NCBI RefSeq assembly: GCF_910585845.1
Contig: NZ_CAJUHF010000028.1
Location: forward strand, 1-43,746
From: an uncultured Bacteroides sp.
GTDB lineage: Bacteria; Bacteroidota; Bacteroidia; Bacteroidales; Bacteroidaceae
Direction of reading: 5' to 3'
Length of the DNA stretch: 43,746 bases
A model generated the notes under the pieces. That model saw nothing but the letters and a program-made list of their open reading frames with translations. It did no database searches and was not told where the DNA came from. Shown piece by piece: positions 7,819 to 16,017 of the stretch. The translations under genes and the position numbers were made by a program. Each line of letters starts with the position of its first letter. The stretch's first letter is position 1.

Positions 7819-7842
7819 TCTTCTAAAACAGATTTGGGGTTG

Positions 7843-7850
7843 CAAAGTTA
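7843..7850 (-). promoter_or_regulatory. rpoD promoter -7 box
   Basis: TAACTTTG on the minus strand, an exact match to the Bacteroides -7 consensus, 24 bp upstream of the rpoD ATG. Confidence 0.7.
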
Positions 7851-7876
7851 CGACATTTTATTTAGTTATAAACTAA

Positions 7877-7940
7877 GAACCTGTTTAATTTTTCTTCAAA
7901 AAGTTGTTTATCCGGCCTTTTTCGGACTGTTTTTTCAGAA
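7877..7940. mobile_element. Degenerate left part of a palindromic MITE-like element (copy A)
   Basis: GAACCTGTTTAATTTTTCTTCAAAAAG, followed by a TCCGG and CGGACTGTTTT region, matches the first 60-70 bases of the reverse-oriented full copies (for example at 11667). The right half cannot be aligned; 7941-8032 appears to be unrelated sequence. It lies between the rpoD promoter and the degP terminator. A TAA precedes it, as in copy E, but the other end is lost. Confidence 0.55.
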
Positions 7941-8041
7941 ATCTCCCGAAAAAATGCCAGACAGAAAGAAAATGGATACCAATTTGCCATCGTTTTCCCG
8001 TCTTGTCCATCAGGCCTGAATAGCATCATAATAAACAAAAA

Positions 8042-8070
8042 AAGCACCGACAAGTTATCTGCCGGTGCTT
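8042..8070 (-). terminator. degP terminator
   Basis: AAGCACCG and CGGTGCTT form an 8-bp stem around a 13-base loop; on the minus strand a run of seven T follows. It lies about 75 bp after the degP stop. Confidence 0.8.
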
Positions 8071-8144
8071 CTTTTCTTTTTTGTTAGCTTATATTACAAT
8101 CTTCTTACCTTATACCTATCATTACCTTTTATACATTGACCTAT

Positions 8145-9710
8145 TTATTCTTGAGCAATGCTCACCGCATAGCTGGCACGTTTGCCTGAAGGGAACATAC
8201 CGGTGATGAACAGTACTTGTTCTTGTGTCTTGGAGGCTTCTTTCATTACCTTTTCCATGTCCTCCAGCGTCTTCATCGGCACATTGTTCACTTTCAGGAT
8301 GATGAAACCTTTGCGGATTCCACCTTCTGCCATCTTACCGTTGCTGACACCTGTCACTTCGAGACCGTAACCCAGATTGAGCTGCTTCTTCAGATCGTCG
8401 GGGATGGGACGGAAAGCGGCGCCCAAGATATCCATATCGGCATTCTTCACGACTTTCGTAGTGCCTTGTTCGTTCTTCAACGTAACTTCTACGTATTTCT
8501 CTTTCTTGTCACGCATTACTTTCACTTTCACCTTGTCGCCCGGACGATGTTTTGCCAAAGCCTCTTGCAGATCGGCAAACTTGTGTATGGCTTTACCGTC
8601 CATGCCGATAATGACATCGTTTTCTTTCAGGTCGGAGCCTGCTGCGGAACCGCCTTCTACGATCTTGCGTATCCAAAGTCCGTCGACAACGTTGTACTTC
8701 TCTCTGGCTTCTTTCTTGATGTCACTCACCTTTCTGCCTTCTTCATCCTTCATTTGAGTATCGCCCGGCTCTTCAGTAAGAGTAGTGACCTGAACACCCA
8801 GCAACACGCGTTGTACGGTACCGAATTGCTTCAAGTCGGCAACCACTTTCTTCATAATGCTGGTGGGGATGGCAAAACCATAACCTGTGTTCGAACCTGT
8901 CGGAGAGAACAGGGCTGCATTGATGCCTATCAGTTCGCCGCGTGCATTGACCAGCGCGCCTCCGCTATTACCCTGATTGATCGCTGCATCCGTCTGGATG
9001 TAGGATTCGATGCTCTCTTTAGCCATGCCCAGCGAACGTGCTTTGGCGCTGACGATACCTGCCGTCACAGTAGAAGTCAGGTTGAACGGGTTACCTACGG
9101 CAAGTACCCACTCGCCTACTTTCAGCGCGTCGGAATCGCCCACTGGAATAGTCGGGAAGTCGTCGCCTTCGATCTTGATCAGTGCCAAGTCGGTATTTTC
9201 GTCCGTACCGATGATGCGTCCCTTGAACTGGCGGTTGTCATTCAAGGTCACACTGATTTCGTCCGCACCGGCAATCACGTGATTGTTCGTCACGATATAT
9301 CCGTCTTTGGAAATGATGACGCCCGAACCGAAGCCTGTGCGTTCCGGTGTCTGCACCTGGCGTCTTTGTGTACCGCCGCGACCACCGAAAAACTCACTAA
9401 AGAAATCGGAGAACGGATCTCTCACTTCCACTTCCTGCACCTTAGAGGTCTGAGTGGAGCGGATATGCACCACAGCATGGATTGAACTTTCTGCTGCCTG
9501 CGTCAAGTCCACGGGCTGAGCGTCAACAGCATTATAAGCGGCCAAACGTACGTTCGGGTTTTGCTGAAACATGTCATCAAACGCATTGCCACTGGCTACA
9601 AGCGTTTCCTTGTGCAGCATCTTATACGTGGTTAAACCTGCTACTCCTGAACTCAGAAGTACGATAGCTGCAACCCCAAGAATGTTTTTTGTTGTTTGTT
9701 TCATAATCAT
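8145..9710 (-). CDS. degP: HtrA/DegP-family periplasmic serine protease
   Basis: 521 residues; one uncleaved or cleaved N-terminal hydrophobic segment (about 8-27) exports it. The trypsin-like domain has the full triad: H144 in TNNHV, D174 in NTDLALI and S249 in QGNSGGAL. An insert rich in Phe and Gly (FSDFFSEFFGGRGG, about 101-113) is the LA-loop region. Two PDZ domains follow (about 300-410 and 425-515). It degrades or refolds misfolded envelope proteins. An alternative start MKQTTK lies two codons downstream (ATG 9704). It is monocistronic. The 380 bp upstream contain no gene I can support; I see no certain promoter box. Confidence 0.95.
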   Translation of the reverse strand: MIMKQTTKNILGVAAIVLLSSGVAGLTTYKMLHKETLVASGNAFDDMFQQNPNVRLAAYNAVDAQPVDLTQAAESSIHAVVHIRSTQTSKVQEVEVRDPFSDFFSEFFGGRGGTQRRQVQTPERTGFGSGVIISKDGYIVTNNHVIAGADEISVTLNDNRQFKGRIIGTDENTDLALIKIEGDDFPTIPVGDSDALKVGEWVLAVGNPFNLTSTVTAGIVSAKARSLGMAKESIESYIQTDAAINQGNSGGALVNARGELIGINAALFSPTGSNTGYGFAIPTSIMKKVVADLKQFGTVQRVLLGVQVTTLTEEPGDTQMKDEEGRKVSDIKKEAREKYNVVDGLWIRKIVEGGSAAGSDLKENDVIIGMDGKAIHKFADLQEALAKHRPGDKVKVKVMRDKKEKYVEVTLKNEQGTTKVVKNADMDILGAAFRPIPDDLKKQLNLGYGLEVTGVSNGKMAEGGIRKGFIILKVNNVPMKTLEDMEKVMKEASKTQEQVLFITGMFPSGKRASYAVSIAQE

Positions 9711-10098
9711 TTTCTATGGTTTTAAGTGTTAATATTCGAGTTTCATTTAACATTTCGGCGTTAAAATAACGACAAAAATCGTTCGGTTATTCCGCTTGTC
9801 ACTCTTTTTTGTTCTCTTTTAACAATGGACTTTTAGGGCTTAACAGCGGTTAACGACAGAACCTGACATTTTTACATTTGTGTACTATTACTGACGTGAA
9901 AATAAGGCAGATAGAATGTCACTGCAACTACAGCCGCCCGATATCCGGCAAATCAGACAGGATAATCTTGCCTTTCATCACCTCCATCCCCCCTTCCAGC
10001 CTTCGCACATGCTTGGAGCTAATGCAGCAAAAGCAGCAGTCTTCAAGCCCCCTCTTTTGCTTTGTATAGGTGTTTATTCAGTTTAAAATAAGGTTTTA

Positions 10099-10374
10099 GA
10101 GCCTGTTTAATTTAGTTCAGCCTTCTTTTAAGAAAAGAAACTGAATAAAAAACTTTTGGTTCTTCGTCACTTTTGGGGCAGTTCATGTGTTAAAGCTAGT
10201 AAATTTATTGCCTAACAAGGTAATGCTTGTCCTATTGAACATGTGTCTTTTGATAGCTTTAATTTTATTCCCTTAAATAAGCTGGTATAGTCTATAGATA
10301 AAGGTGTTTAGTATATTTTACTGCCCCAAAAGTGACGAAGAACCAAACTTTTTGAAGAAAAATCAAACAGGCTC
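10099..10374 (+). mobile_element. MITE-like element copy B, interrupted by a nested element
   Basis: Starts GAGCCTGTTTAA and ends CAAACAGGCTC, flanked by TTA on both sides (10096-10098, 10375-10377). Without the 187-bp insert and one copy of its target duplication it would be only about 80 bp, so it is an internally deleted version of the 173-bp family (the arms GTTCAGCCTTCTTTT and GAAACTGAATAAAAA remain, the centre is lost). It sits 23 bp after the stop of the NlpC/P60 gene. The stretch 9711-10095 before it holds only weak short ORFs. Confidence 0.85.
10158..10344. mobile_element. 187-bp element nested in copy B, ISL3-like ends
   Basis: Perfect 24-bp terminal inverted repeats: 10158-10181, beginning GGTTCTTCGTCACTTTTGGG, and 10321-10344. 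The insert is flanked on both sides by the same eight bases, AAACTTTT (10150-10157 and 10345-10352), and removing the insert with one copy restores the sequence AAAAACTTTTTGAAG seen in copy H. There is no ORF inside. End sequence and 8-bp duplication fit ISL3-family transposases, so this is probably a non-autonomous derivative moved in trans. Confidence 0.85.
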
Positions 10375-10397
10375 TTATAGTTCTCCCTAAAGCATGC

Positions 10398-11606
10398 TCA
10401 ATCAGCCATATAATAAGGGTTGGTATCTGTAGTATTGAGAGACGCCTCCTTATTTATATAAGGTAACACGCGCGAAGCAAACAGCAAACGATTGAGGTTG
10501 TACTCATCGAAGAGCGGATCGGACACATCCAGACTGCTGACATGCACATCACCTTGCGAATGAATGAAGCGTTTATTACCTATATACATGCCAACGTGCA
10601 CCACACGGGCTTTCCGGTCTGCCGTGGCCTTACTACCGAAGAAGAGCAAGTCGCCGGGTTGCAGGTTACCGAAGTCGGGAGCGATATCAATGTGTTCACC
10701 CACATTTGCCTGTTGCGAGGCGTCGCGAGGAATGATGATATCATGCATGAAAAGAACAGTACGCATAAAACCACTGCAATCCACTCCCTTCGATGAAGTG
10801 CCTGCCCACAGATAGGGAACTCCCATCAAGGTGTGTGCCGTACGGATGATGCTGGCAGCATCCTGCTTCAGAGCGGCACGCCATTTCTTCTCCGGCATGG
10901 AGATGGACTTGGAGATATATCCGGTGCGCCCGTCGGGATAGACCACCTTATAAAATGCACCACGGCTCCCCTCCCACTTCAGACGGTTGCCCGCCACGAC
11001 ATCGGAGACGGTTTGAGAAGTCAGGTTCGGCTCGGAATAGACAAAGCCGTAATGGGAAGTCACCACAATCTTTTCAGCTGCGTTCCAGTCACGGAGTCCG
11101 TCTTCCGTCACCAGGTGGACGCCTACGCGATGCACCCATGCGATGTAGTCGTCCGGCGTCTGTATCCGATACCAACCATCGTGCTGCAACACGCGGACGG
11201 GCATCCCCAGCAGACCTTGGGTCATCATCTCTGATGAAAAGTCCGGATCGGTACGTAGGCTTGCCACTGATAGATTCAGGATACCATAGATCTTTCCTTC
11301 CAACGATGCCGTGTCCGGTAATACTTGCAGGCAGTCCATCACTTTATAGTCAGCCTGAGCCAACCCGCTGAGCAATGCTGCCTTGGCTTCGGGAGAGGTG
11401 GTGACGCCACGCAGCATCACATTCTTACCCAAAAAAGAGTAATCCACATCGAAAAGTGCCACCCGCCTGTCCGGAGCATACAAGCGTTTCAGGCGGTCGG
11501 ACAACTGGAGCACATCGGCAGGCATCACCCTATCTCCCACTTCGGAAGCCTCGGAACCCAAGGAAGCCCAAAAGGGTAAAAGCAGAGCAAGAAGAAATCT
11601 TTTCAT
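10398..11606 (-). CDS. SH3-domain NlpC/P60 cell-wall peptidase
   Basis: 402 residues with a signal peptide (MKRFLLALLLPFWASLGSEAS). Two bacterial SH3 domains (about 105-165 and 175-240: GMPVRVLQHDGWYRIQT, then GSRGAFYKVVYPDGRTGYI) precede an NlpC/P60 domain with C277 in KGVDCSGF, H337 in RVVHVGMYIG and H349 in FIHSQG. GVPYLWAGTSSKG is the substrate-binding entry. The arrangement is that of Bacteroides gamma-D-glutamyl-L-diamino acid endopeptidases (dipeptidyl-peptidase VI type), which cut muropeptides during recycling. The gene is bracketed by oppositely oriented MITE-like copies B and C, and copy C ends just upstream of its -7 box. Confidence 0.92.
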   Translation of the reverse strand: MKRFLLALLLPFWASLGSEASEVGDRVMPADVLQLSDRLKRLYAPDRRVALFDVDYSFLGKNVMLRGVTTSPEAKAALLSGLAQADYKVMDCLQVLPDTASLEGKIYGILNLSVASLRTDPDFSSEMMTQGLLGMPVRVLQHDGWYRIQTPDDYIAWVHRVGVHLVTEDGLRDWNAAEKIVVTSHYGFVYSEPNLTSQTVSDVVAGNRLKWEGSRGAFYKVVYPDGRTGYISKSISMPEKKWRAALKQDAASIIRTAHTLMGVPYLWAGTSSKGVDCSGFMRTVLFMHDIIIPRDASQQANVGEHIDIAPDFGNLQPGDLLFFGSKATADRKARVVHVGMYIGNKRFIHSQGDVHVSSLDVSDPLFDEYNLNRLLFASRVLPYINKEASLNTTDTNPYYMAD

Positions 11607-11645
11607 AATAAGTTCGTATGATTTTAAAATTCATTTTAATGCCAC

Positions 11646-11653
11646 CAAAGTTA
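11646..11653 (-). promoter_or_regulatory. Promoter -7 box of the NlpC/P60 gene
   Basis: TAACTTTG on the minus strand, 40 bp upstream of the ATG. The edge of MITE-like copy C is only 13 bp further upstream, so the -33 region is supplied by the element. Confidence 0.6.
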
Positions 11654-11666
11654 GGAATAGTTTTTA

Positions 11667-11839
11667 GAGCCTGTTTAAATTTTCTTCAAAAAGTCTTTTA
11701 TTCAGCTTCTTTTGAGCTTCTTTCCGGTCTGTTTTCCTCTTTTTATTCGTCACATAGCCCGCTATGATCCTCATAAAAACAGGAAAACATCCTCAAAAAG
11801 AACTCTAAAAAGAAGGCTGAACAGAATTTAAACAGGCTC
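11667..11839 (-). mobile_element. Full-length MITE-like element copy C (173 bp, reverse orientation)
   Basis: Begins GAGCCTGTTTAAATTTTC and ends AATTTAAACAGGCTC, flanked by TTA at 11664-11666 and 11840-11842. The whole element is one long imperfect hairpin with a central CATAGCCCGCTATG palindrome region. The following stretch 11843-12100 has no gene; it holds a 10-bp inverted repeat (CTGATAATAT 11859-11868, complement at 11955-11964) of unknown meaning. Confidence 0.9.
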
Positions 11840-12104
11840 TTATTCTGAACATAGTTTTCTGATAATATTTGGAAATAGGTTCTGTTTTACGGCTCTGCCG
11901 TATCATTTACGACATTGCTTCGATTCTTATTCGATATCTCACTGATACATACCGATATTATCAGATAAATATCAGAGTAGAATAAAATGAGAAGCACATG
12001 CAAAGTGGAGCAGACAGGGATTATTCGCCACCACAATAGCGCATATTTCCTTCAAATCTGCAGAAAAAACGGACAAATCATTTCGTTCTCCCCCCGGTTT
12101 ACAC

Positions 12105-12112
12105 TATCTTTG
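12105..12112 (+). promoter_or_regulatory. rnpB promoter -7 box
   Basis: TATCTTTG, an exact TAnnTTTG match, placed 6-7 bp before the predicted 5' end of RNase P RNA. The upstream sequence TTTCGTTCT is shared with the DUF4494 gene promoter at 22564. Confidence 0.75.
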
Positions 12113-12118
12113 CCGCAG

Positions 12119-12517
12119 AAAACAGTTGGTCGGTCTGTCGCTTGCGCATTAGCGTATGAGGAAAGTCCGGGCAACACAGAGCATCCCACTTCCTAACAGA
12201 AAGCTGTCCGCGAGGGTAGAGTAACGTAGAAGAAAATAACCGCCGTAGCTCTTTTTGAGGTATTGGCAAGGGTGAGAAGGTGGGGTAAGAGCCTACCAGT
12301 CTTGTGGTGACACAAGGGCTGTACGTCTTGGGAGTTGTAAGGTCATGTAAACCGACGTTATGAGAGTTGCTCGCTCCATGTCGGAGGGTAGACCGCTAAA
12401 GTTGTATGGTGACATGCAGCTCAGATAAATGACAGACACTTACCTGAATGGAAGTTTCCGGATGACGGTTTCTTCTTTCTGGTGAGTACAGAACCCGGCT
12501 TACAGACTGACTGTTTT
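12119..12517 (+). ncRNA. rnpB: RNase P RNA
   Basis: Catalytic RNA of RNase P, which matures tRNA 5' ends. The universal P4-region strand GAGGAAAGTCCGGGC (about 12158-12172) and its partner ACAGAACCCGGCTTA (about 12488-12502) are present, as is the conserved AGATAAATGACAGACAC (about 12424-12440). The ends AACAGTTGGTCGGTCTG and CAGACTGACTGTTTT pair to form P1, which sets the limits to within a few bases. A T-rich tail follows. Architecture fits the Bacteroidetes bacterial type A RNA. Confidence 0.96.
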
Positions 12518-12546
12518 TCTTTTTTCAATTTCCATTTTCACCGATT

Positions 12547-13863
12547 ATGAACCAACGCATCACCGCTTTCTGGAAATTTCTGACATACGACATCTGGCGT
12601 ATCACAGAGAATGAAGTCACTCAGACCACTTTTTCCATTTATAACATAATCAAGACTATCTACCTGTGCATTAACCGTTTCACCAAAGACAGATTGGCAA
12701 ACAAAGCTTCCGCATTGACCTATAGCACGCTGCTTGCCATAGTGCCCATCCTCGCCATCCTGTTTGCTATAGCACGCGGATTCGGCTTCTCCAATCTGAT
12801 GGAAAACCAGTTCAGAATGGGATTCGGAGGCTACAGCCAGACCACGGAAGTCATCCTCCAATTTGTGGACTCTTATCTTTCAGAAACCAAAAGCGGCGTA
12901 TTCATCGGGATAGGCCTGGTCATGTTGCTGTGGACGGTTATCAACCTGATCAGCAACATCGAAATCACGTTCAACCGCATCTGGCAGGTGAAGAAGGCAC
13001 GTAGCATGTATCGCAAAATCACGGATTACTTTTCCATGTTTCTGCTGATGCCTATTCTGATTGTGCTCTCGGGCAGTCTTTCCATCTTTATGAGCACCAC
13101 GCTGAAGTATATAGAAGACTTTGTACTGCTTGCCCCTATACTCAAGTTCCTCATCCGCCTGATTCCCTTTGTGCTGACCTGGTTCATGTTTACGGGACTA
13201 TACATCTATATGCCGAACACCAAAGTGAAGTTCAAGCACGCCTGCATTTCGGGCATCCTTGCCGGAACGGCGCATCAGGCATTCCAGTACCTGTACATCG
13301 GCGGACAGTTGTGGGTATCGCGTTACAATGCCATTTACGGTAGTTTTGCCGCCCTCCCACTCTTTTTGTTGTGGCTGCAAATATCGTGGACCATCTGTCT
13401 GTTTGGTGCAGAGCTGACCTATGCTGGACAAAACATCCGAAATTTCAGTTTCGACAAAGACACAAGGAATATCAGCCGACGCTATCGCGATTTTGTCTCC
13501 ATCCTTATCATGTCGCTCATTGCCAAAAGATTTGAAGAAAACGCCAAGCCCTATTCCGCCGAAGAGATCTCGGAGACATATCAGATTCCGATCCGGCTGA
13601 CTCGCCAGACGTTGTACGAACTACAGGAAATCAATCTCCTTCACGAAGTAGTGGACGAAAAAAGTGAAGAGATCAGCTATCAGCCTTCTATGGACATCAA
13701 CCAGATGAATGTCGCTCTTCTGCTGGACCGGCTCGACACACACGGGTCGGAAGATTTTAAAATAGACAAAGACAAGGAATTTAGCGAGCAGTGGAATGTA
13801 TTGACCCGCGCAAGAGAAGAGTATTACAGAAGTGCGAGCCACGTATTACTGAAAGATCTTTAG
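12547..13863 (+). CDS. YihY/BrkB-family inner-membrane protein
   Basis: 438 residues with about six membrane segments: ALTYSTLLAIVPILAILFAIARGFGF (about 55-80), VFIGIGLVMLLWTVINLI, FSMFLLMPILIVLSGSLSIFM, FLIRLIPFVLTWFMFTGLYIYMP, ISGILAGTAHQAFQYLYI and AALPLFLLWLQISWTICLFGAEL. KASALTYSTLLAIVPIL and the YNAIYGSFAALPLFLLWL stretch are signatures of the family once misnamed ribonuclease BN. The C-terminal 130 residues form a soluble winged-helix-like domain (PYSAEEISETYQIPIRLTRQTLYELQEINLL). Its molecular role is not established. It starts 30 bp after rnpB. Confidence 0.9.
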   Translation: MNQRITAFWKFLTYDIWRITENEVTQTTFSIYNIIKTIYLCINRFTKDRLANKASALTYSTLLAIVPILAILFAIARGFGFSNLMENQFRMGFGGYSQTTEVILQFVDSYLSETKSGVFIGIGLVMLLWTVINLISNIEITFNRIWQVKKARSMYRKITDYFSMFLLMPILIVLSGSLSIFMSTTLKYIEDFVLLAPILKFLIRLIPFVLTWFMFTGLYIYMPNTKVKFKHACISGILAGTAHQAFQYLYIGGQLWVSRYNAIYGSFAALPLFLLWLQISWTICLFGAELTYAGQNIRNFSFDKDTRNISRRYRDFVSILIMSLIAKRFEENAKPYSAEEISETYQIPIRLTRQTLYELQEINLLHEVVDEKSEEISYQPSMDINQMNVALLLDRLDTHGSEDFKIDKDKEFSEQWNVLTRAREEYYRSASHVLLKDL

Positions 13864-13889
13864 ATAAGGAAGAAACTCATTGGCTCTCA

Positions 13890-14123
13890 CCACAAATTAC
13901 ACAAATTACACAGACTATCACAGATTACTCAAATTACACAGATTATTGCAGATTATTCTCAAGAGCTTTCCTCTAGAAAGAAAGAACATTTTCTTTATCC
14001 TATCGGTGTGAGGCTCTTACGATTTTCTATTTATATTTGATAATCAGATCGAATAATCTGCAATAATTCATGCAATAATCAGTGATAATCTTGTGCAGCA
14101 ATCAGCGATAATCTGTGCAATCC
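13890..14123. repeat. Degenerate ACACAGATTA-type repeats with inverted arms
   Basis: The 329-bp gap after yihY has no gene. Its left part repeats AAATTACACAGATTA-like units (13898-13950); its right part carries related units in the opposite sense (GATAATCTGTGCAA). GATTATTGCAGATTATT (13941-13957) has an exact inverted counterpart at 14051-14067 (AATAATCTGCAATAATT on the plus strand, allowing one end base). Short repeats of this look are common between Bacteroides genes; function unknown. Confidence 0.6.
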
Positions 14124-14126
14124 TTA

Positions 14127-14192
14127 GAGCCTGTTTAAATTTTGTTCAGCCTTCTTTTGAGAGTTCTTTTTGAAGAATATTTAAACAGGCTC
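14127..14192 (+). mobile_element. Short (66-bp) MITE-like element copy D, ending on a stop codon
   Basis: GAGCCTGTTTAAATTTTG...ATTTAAACAGGCTC with TTA on both sides (14124-14126, 14193-14195). It keeps both outer arms but lacks the central 107 bp of full copies, with the same junction as copy E. The right-hand TTA is the complement of the nitroreductase TAA stop. Confidence 0.9.
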
Positions 14193-14729
14193 TTAATACT
14201 TATTATAGGAAATCACTTTCTCCTTCGGCTTCCTTGCCTTCTTCCTCTTCTCCTTCACCGGATAACCGATGGTAATCACCAGAAGCAGACGTTTTGAAGA
14301 CGGAATGCCAGTCAGTTTCTTGATCTCCTTCTCATCAAACCAGCCAAGGATGCAAGAACCCAATCCTTCGCTTTCGGCCGCCAACGTGATGTGTGAGGCA
14401 GCGATGCCGATGTCTATCAGAGGAAAATACTTATCCTTGATTTTCGCCCCCAGAAAGGAAGTGATGTTCATCGATTCCTCCACAATCAGAATAAGAGCAG
14501 GAGCGTCTTTGGCGAACTTATTCATACCCAGTCCCGCAGTAGCCTTGCCCACTTTGACGGCAAGTTCCGGATCATTGACCACGACAAACTTCCACGGTTG
14601 TGCATTACAAGCCGATGGTGCTAATCGGGCAGCTTCCAATATGCGCTCCAACTTCTCTGCTTCTACTGCACGCGTGAGATCGTATGCACGGTCACTCTGA
14701 CGGGATGCAACTAATTGTAAAAAATCCAT
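14193..14729 (-). CDS. Nitroreductase-family FMN oxidoreductase
   Basis: 178 residues. MDFLQLVASRQSDRAYD gives the Arg/Ser FMN-phosphate contacts, APSACNAQPWKFVVV (about 37-51) the second FMN loop, and DIGIAASHITLAAESEGLGSCILGWF (about 105-130) the flavin-isoalloxazine helix. Members reduce nitro groups or other acceptors with NAD(P)H; the in vivo substrate is unknown. The C-terminus is basic (KEKRKKARKPKEKVISYNKY). It lies 24 bp behind ribE and is probably co-transcribed with it, fitting a flavin link. The stop codon coincides with the target duplication of copy D. Confidence 0.9.
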   Translation of the reverse strand: MDFLQLVASRQSDRAYDLTRAVEAEKLERILEAARLAPSACNAQPWKFVVVNDPELAVKVGKATAGLGMNKFAKDAPALILIVEESMNITSFLGAKIKDKYFPLIDIGIAASHITLAAESEGLGSCILGWFDEKEIKKLTGIPSSKRLLLVITIGYPVKEKRKKARKPKEKVISYNKY

Positions 14730-14753
14730 TTTGATTGTAATTTTCTGTTCTGA

Positions 14754-15356
14754 TTATTTGAATTGTATCATTCGGCTGATATACTTGCCAATAATATCAA
14801 ATTCGATATTCACTCGGCTACCCACCTTTATATTATGGAAATTAGTATGCTCAAAAGTATAAGGAATAATAGCCACCTGGAAAGTGTCGTCTGTCGGGTT
14901 GCACACCGTCAGGCTCACACCGTTTACCGTCACCGAGCCTTTGTCCACAGTGATATACCCGCGCTTTGCCATCTCCTTGTCAAAAGCATACTGGAAAGTG
15001 AAATAATAGCTTCCTTCGGCATCCTCCACACCTACGCAAGTAGCCGTCTGGTCCACATGTCCCTGCACGATATGCCCGTCGAGACGACCGTTCATCATCA
15101 TACTGCGTTCCACATTCACTTCGTCGCCTACCTGCAAAAGTCCGAGGTTAGAGCGATCCAGCGTCTCCTTCATGGCCGTAACCGTATAGGTATCCTCCGT
15201 CATACTGACCACGGTGAGACATACACCATTGTGAGCGATGCTCTGGTCTATCTTCAATTCATTTACAAATGAGCATCTGAACGTAAAATGCACATTCTCC
15301 TGCTCTTTCACCAATGCCACGAGCGTGGCGCACTCTTCTACAATTCCAGAAAACAT
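14754..15356 (-). CDS. ribE: Riboflavin synthase, alpha subunit
   Basis: 200 residues starting with the invariant MFSGIVEE. Two tandem lumazine-binding beta-barrels are visible: residues 1-97 (with HNGVCLTVVS and ETLDRSNL) and 98-190 (GHIVQGHVDQTATC, VNGVSLTVC, IIPYTFEHTNF), ending with a trimerisation helix. It dismutates two 6,7-dimethyl-8-ribityllumazine into riboflavin. The N-terminal MFSGI, catalytic His and Cys of the family are all there. First gene of a ribE-nitroreductase operon with a -7 box 52 bp upstream; I see no FMN riboswitch in the leader. Confidence 0.96.
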   Translation of the reverse strand: MFSGIVEECATLVALVKEQENVHFTFRCSFVNELKIDQSIAHNGVCLTVVSMTEDTYTVTAMKETLDRSNLGLLQVGDEVNVERSMMMNGRLDGHIVQGHVDQTATCVGVEDAEGSYYFTFQYAFDKEMAKRGYITVDKGSVTVNGVSLTVCNPTDDTFQVAIIPYTFEHTNFHNIKVGSRVNIEFDIIGKYISRMIQFK

Positions 15357-15407
15357 AATTCTATTTACGATTTTAATGATTTACGAATTTCTTATCTTTT
15401 ACGAATA

Positions 15408-15415
15408 CAAATATA
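15408..15415 (-). promoter_or_regulatory. ribE promoter -7 box
   Basis: TATATTTG on the minus strand, exact TAnnTTTG match, 52 bp upstream of the ribE ATG. Confidence 0.55.
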
Positions 15416-15486
15416 AATGAAAATCATGAGAATCTCATACCGACAAGATAAAGAATATGTTTTTCTTTAGAGGAGAGGAGAGAATA

Positions 15487-15575
15487 CAAAAAATGGAGCA
15501 TTTCACAACGCCCCATTTTTCAGCTTTCAATAGGTATTAGTTTTTTTTAAGGTAAAAAGATTGTTTTCAGGATAA
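15487..15575 (-). ncRNA. Candidate small RNA of about 90 nt
   Basis: In the 660-bp gap between divergent ribE and glnS, a minus-strand promoter (boxes at 15613-15610 and 15588-15581) is followed about 60 bases later by a hairpin (AAAAATGGGGC and GCTCCATTTTTT on the minus strand, 15520-15488) ending in six T. Nothing between them codes for a protein. This is the layout of a free-standing sRNA, about 72 bp upstream of the ribE -7 box. It could instead be an attenuated ribE leader. The rest of the gap (15620-15970) is AT-rich with no other clear feature. Confidence 0.45.
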
Positions 15576-15580
15576 CGGTG

Positions 15581-15613
15581 CAAATATAGGGGCTTTTAAG
15601 GTTACCTACCAAA
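15581..15613 (-). promoter_or_regulatory. Promoter for the candidate small RNA
   Basis: Minus strand: TTTG (15613-15610) and TATATTTG (15588-15581) separated by 21 bp, a full match to the Bacteroides -33/-7 promoter. Confidence 0.6.
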
Positions 15614-15975
15614 TTAAAAAACATGTCTTATAACATCTTTTTGTTTTTTCTTTGGTTTTATTACCCATATATACCCTGATTATATCCGCAATCGTTTTCA
15701 GTGGACAAATATATAGTATTTTTCTAATAAAGCCTAAAAAATTGTTTAAATATCACCGATTTGAGAACTTAAAAAACGAAACTTTCCTTGCTATTCATCG
15801 GGAAAAGCCATAAAACCTGAGAAAAAGAAGCCCGGCCACCACCACTATGCAATCTCCATCTCCTTTCCTTATAATATATATAATGTATATATGTATCCGG
15901 CCCCCCTCGTATGGGAATTTATAAAAAAAGAATGGATATATTCCGATGATATAAGGATAAACAAAAAAAATGTCT

Positions 15976-15983
15976 TACTTTTG
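15976..15983 (+). promoter_or_regulatory. glnS promoter -7 box
   Basis: TACTTTTG, TAnnTTTG match, 34 bp upstream of ATG 16018. It overlaps the upstream in-frame ATG at 15970, which therefore is not the start. Confidence 0.65.
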
Positions 15984-16017
15984 CGACTCGATACTTTTAG
16001 AATATATACATACCATT

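Noticed and set aside
8217..9485. 422-codon plus-strand ORF opposite degP
   Set aside because: Shadow frame of degP with His/Phe-rich, low-plausibility sequence; the minus-strand protein has the full catalytic triad.
9537..9560. AAACGTACGTTCGG motif resembling an Mpi inversion half-site
   Set aside because: It lies within the degP coding sequence, has no inverted partner nearby and is explained by the codons of a normal HtrA protein.
9878..10069. 63-codon ORF in the degP-copy B gap
   Set aside because: No promoter box, no recognisable motif and low-complexity end; not enough support for a gene.
12112..12200. Short ORF 11987-12196 over the rnpB start
   Set aside because: It runs through the highly conserved RNase P RNA core and has no family match.
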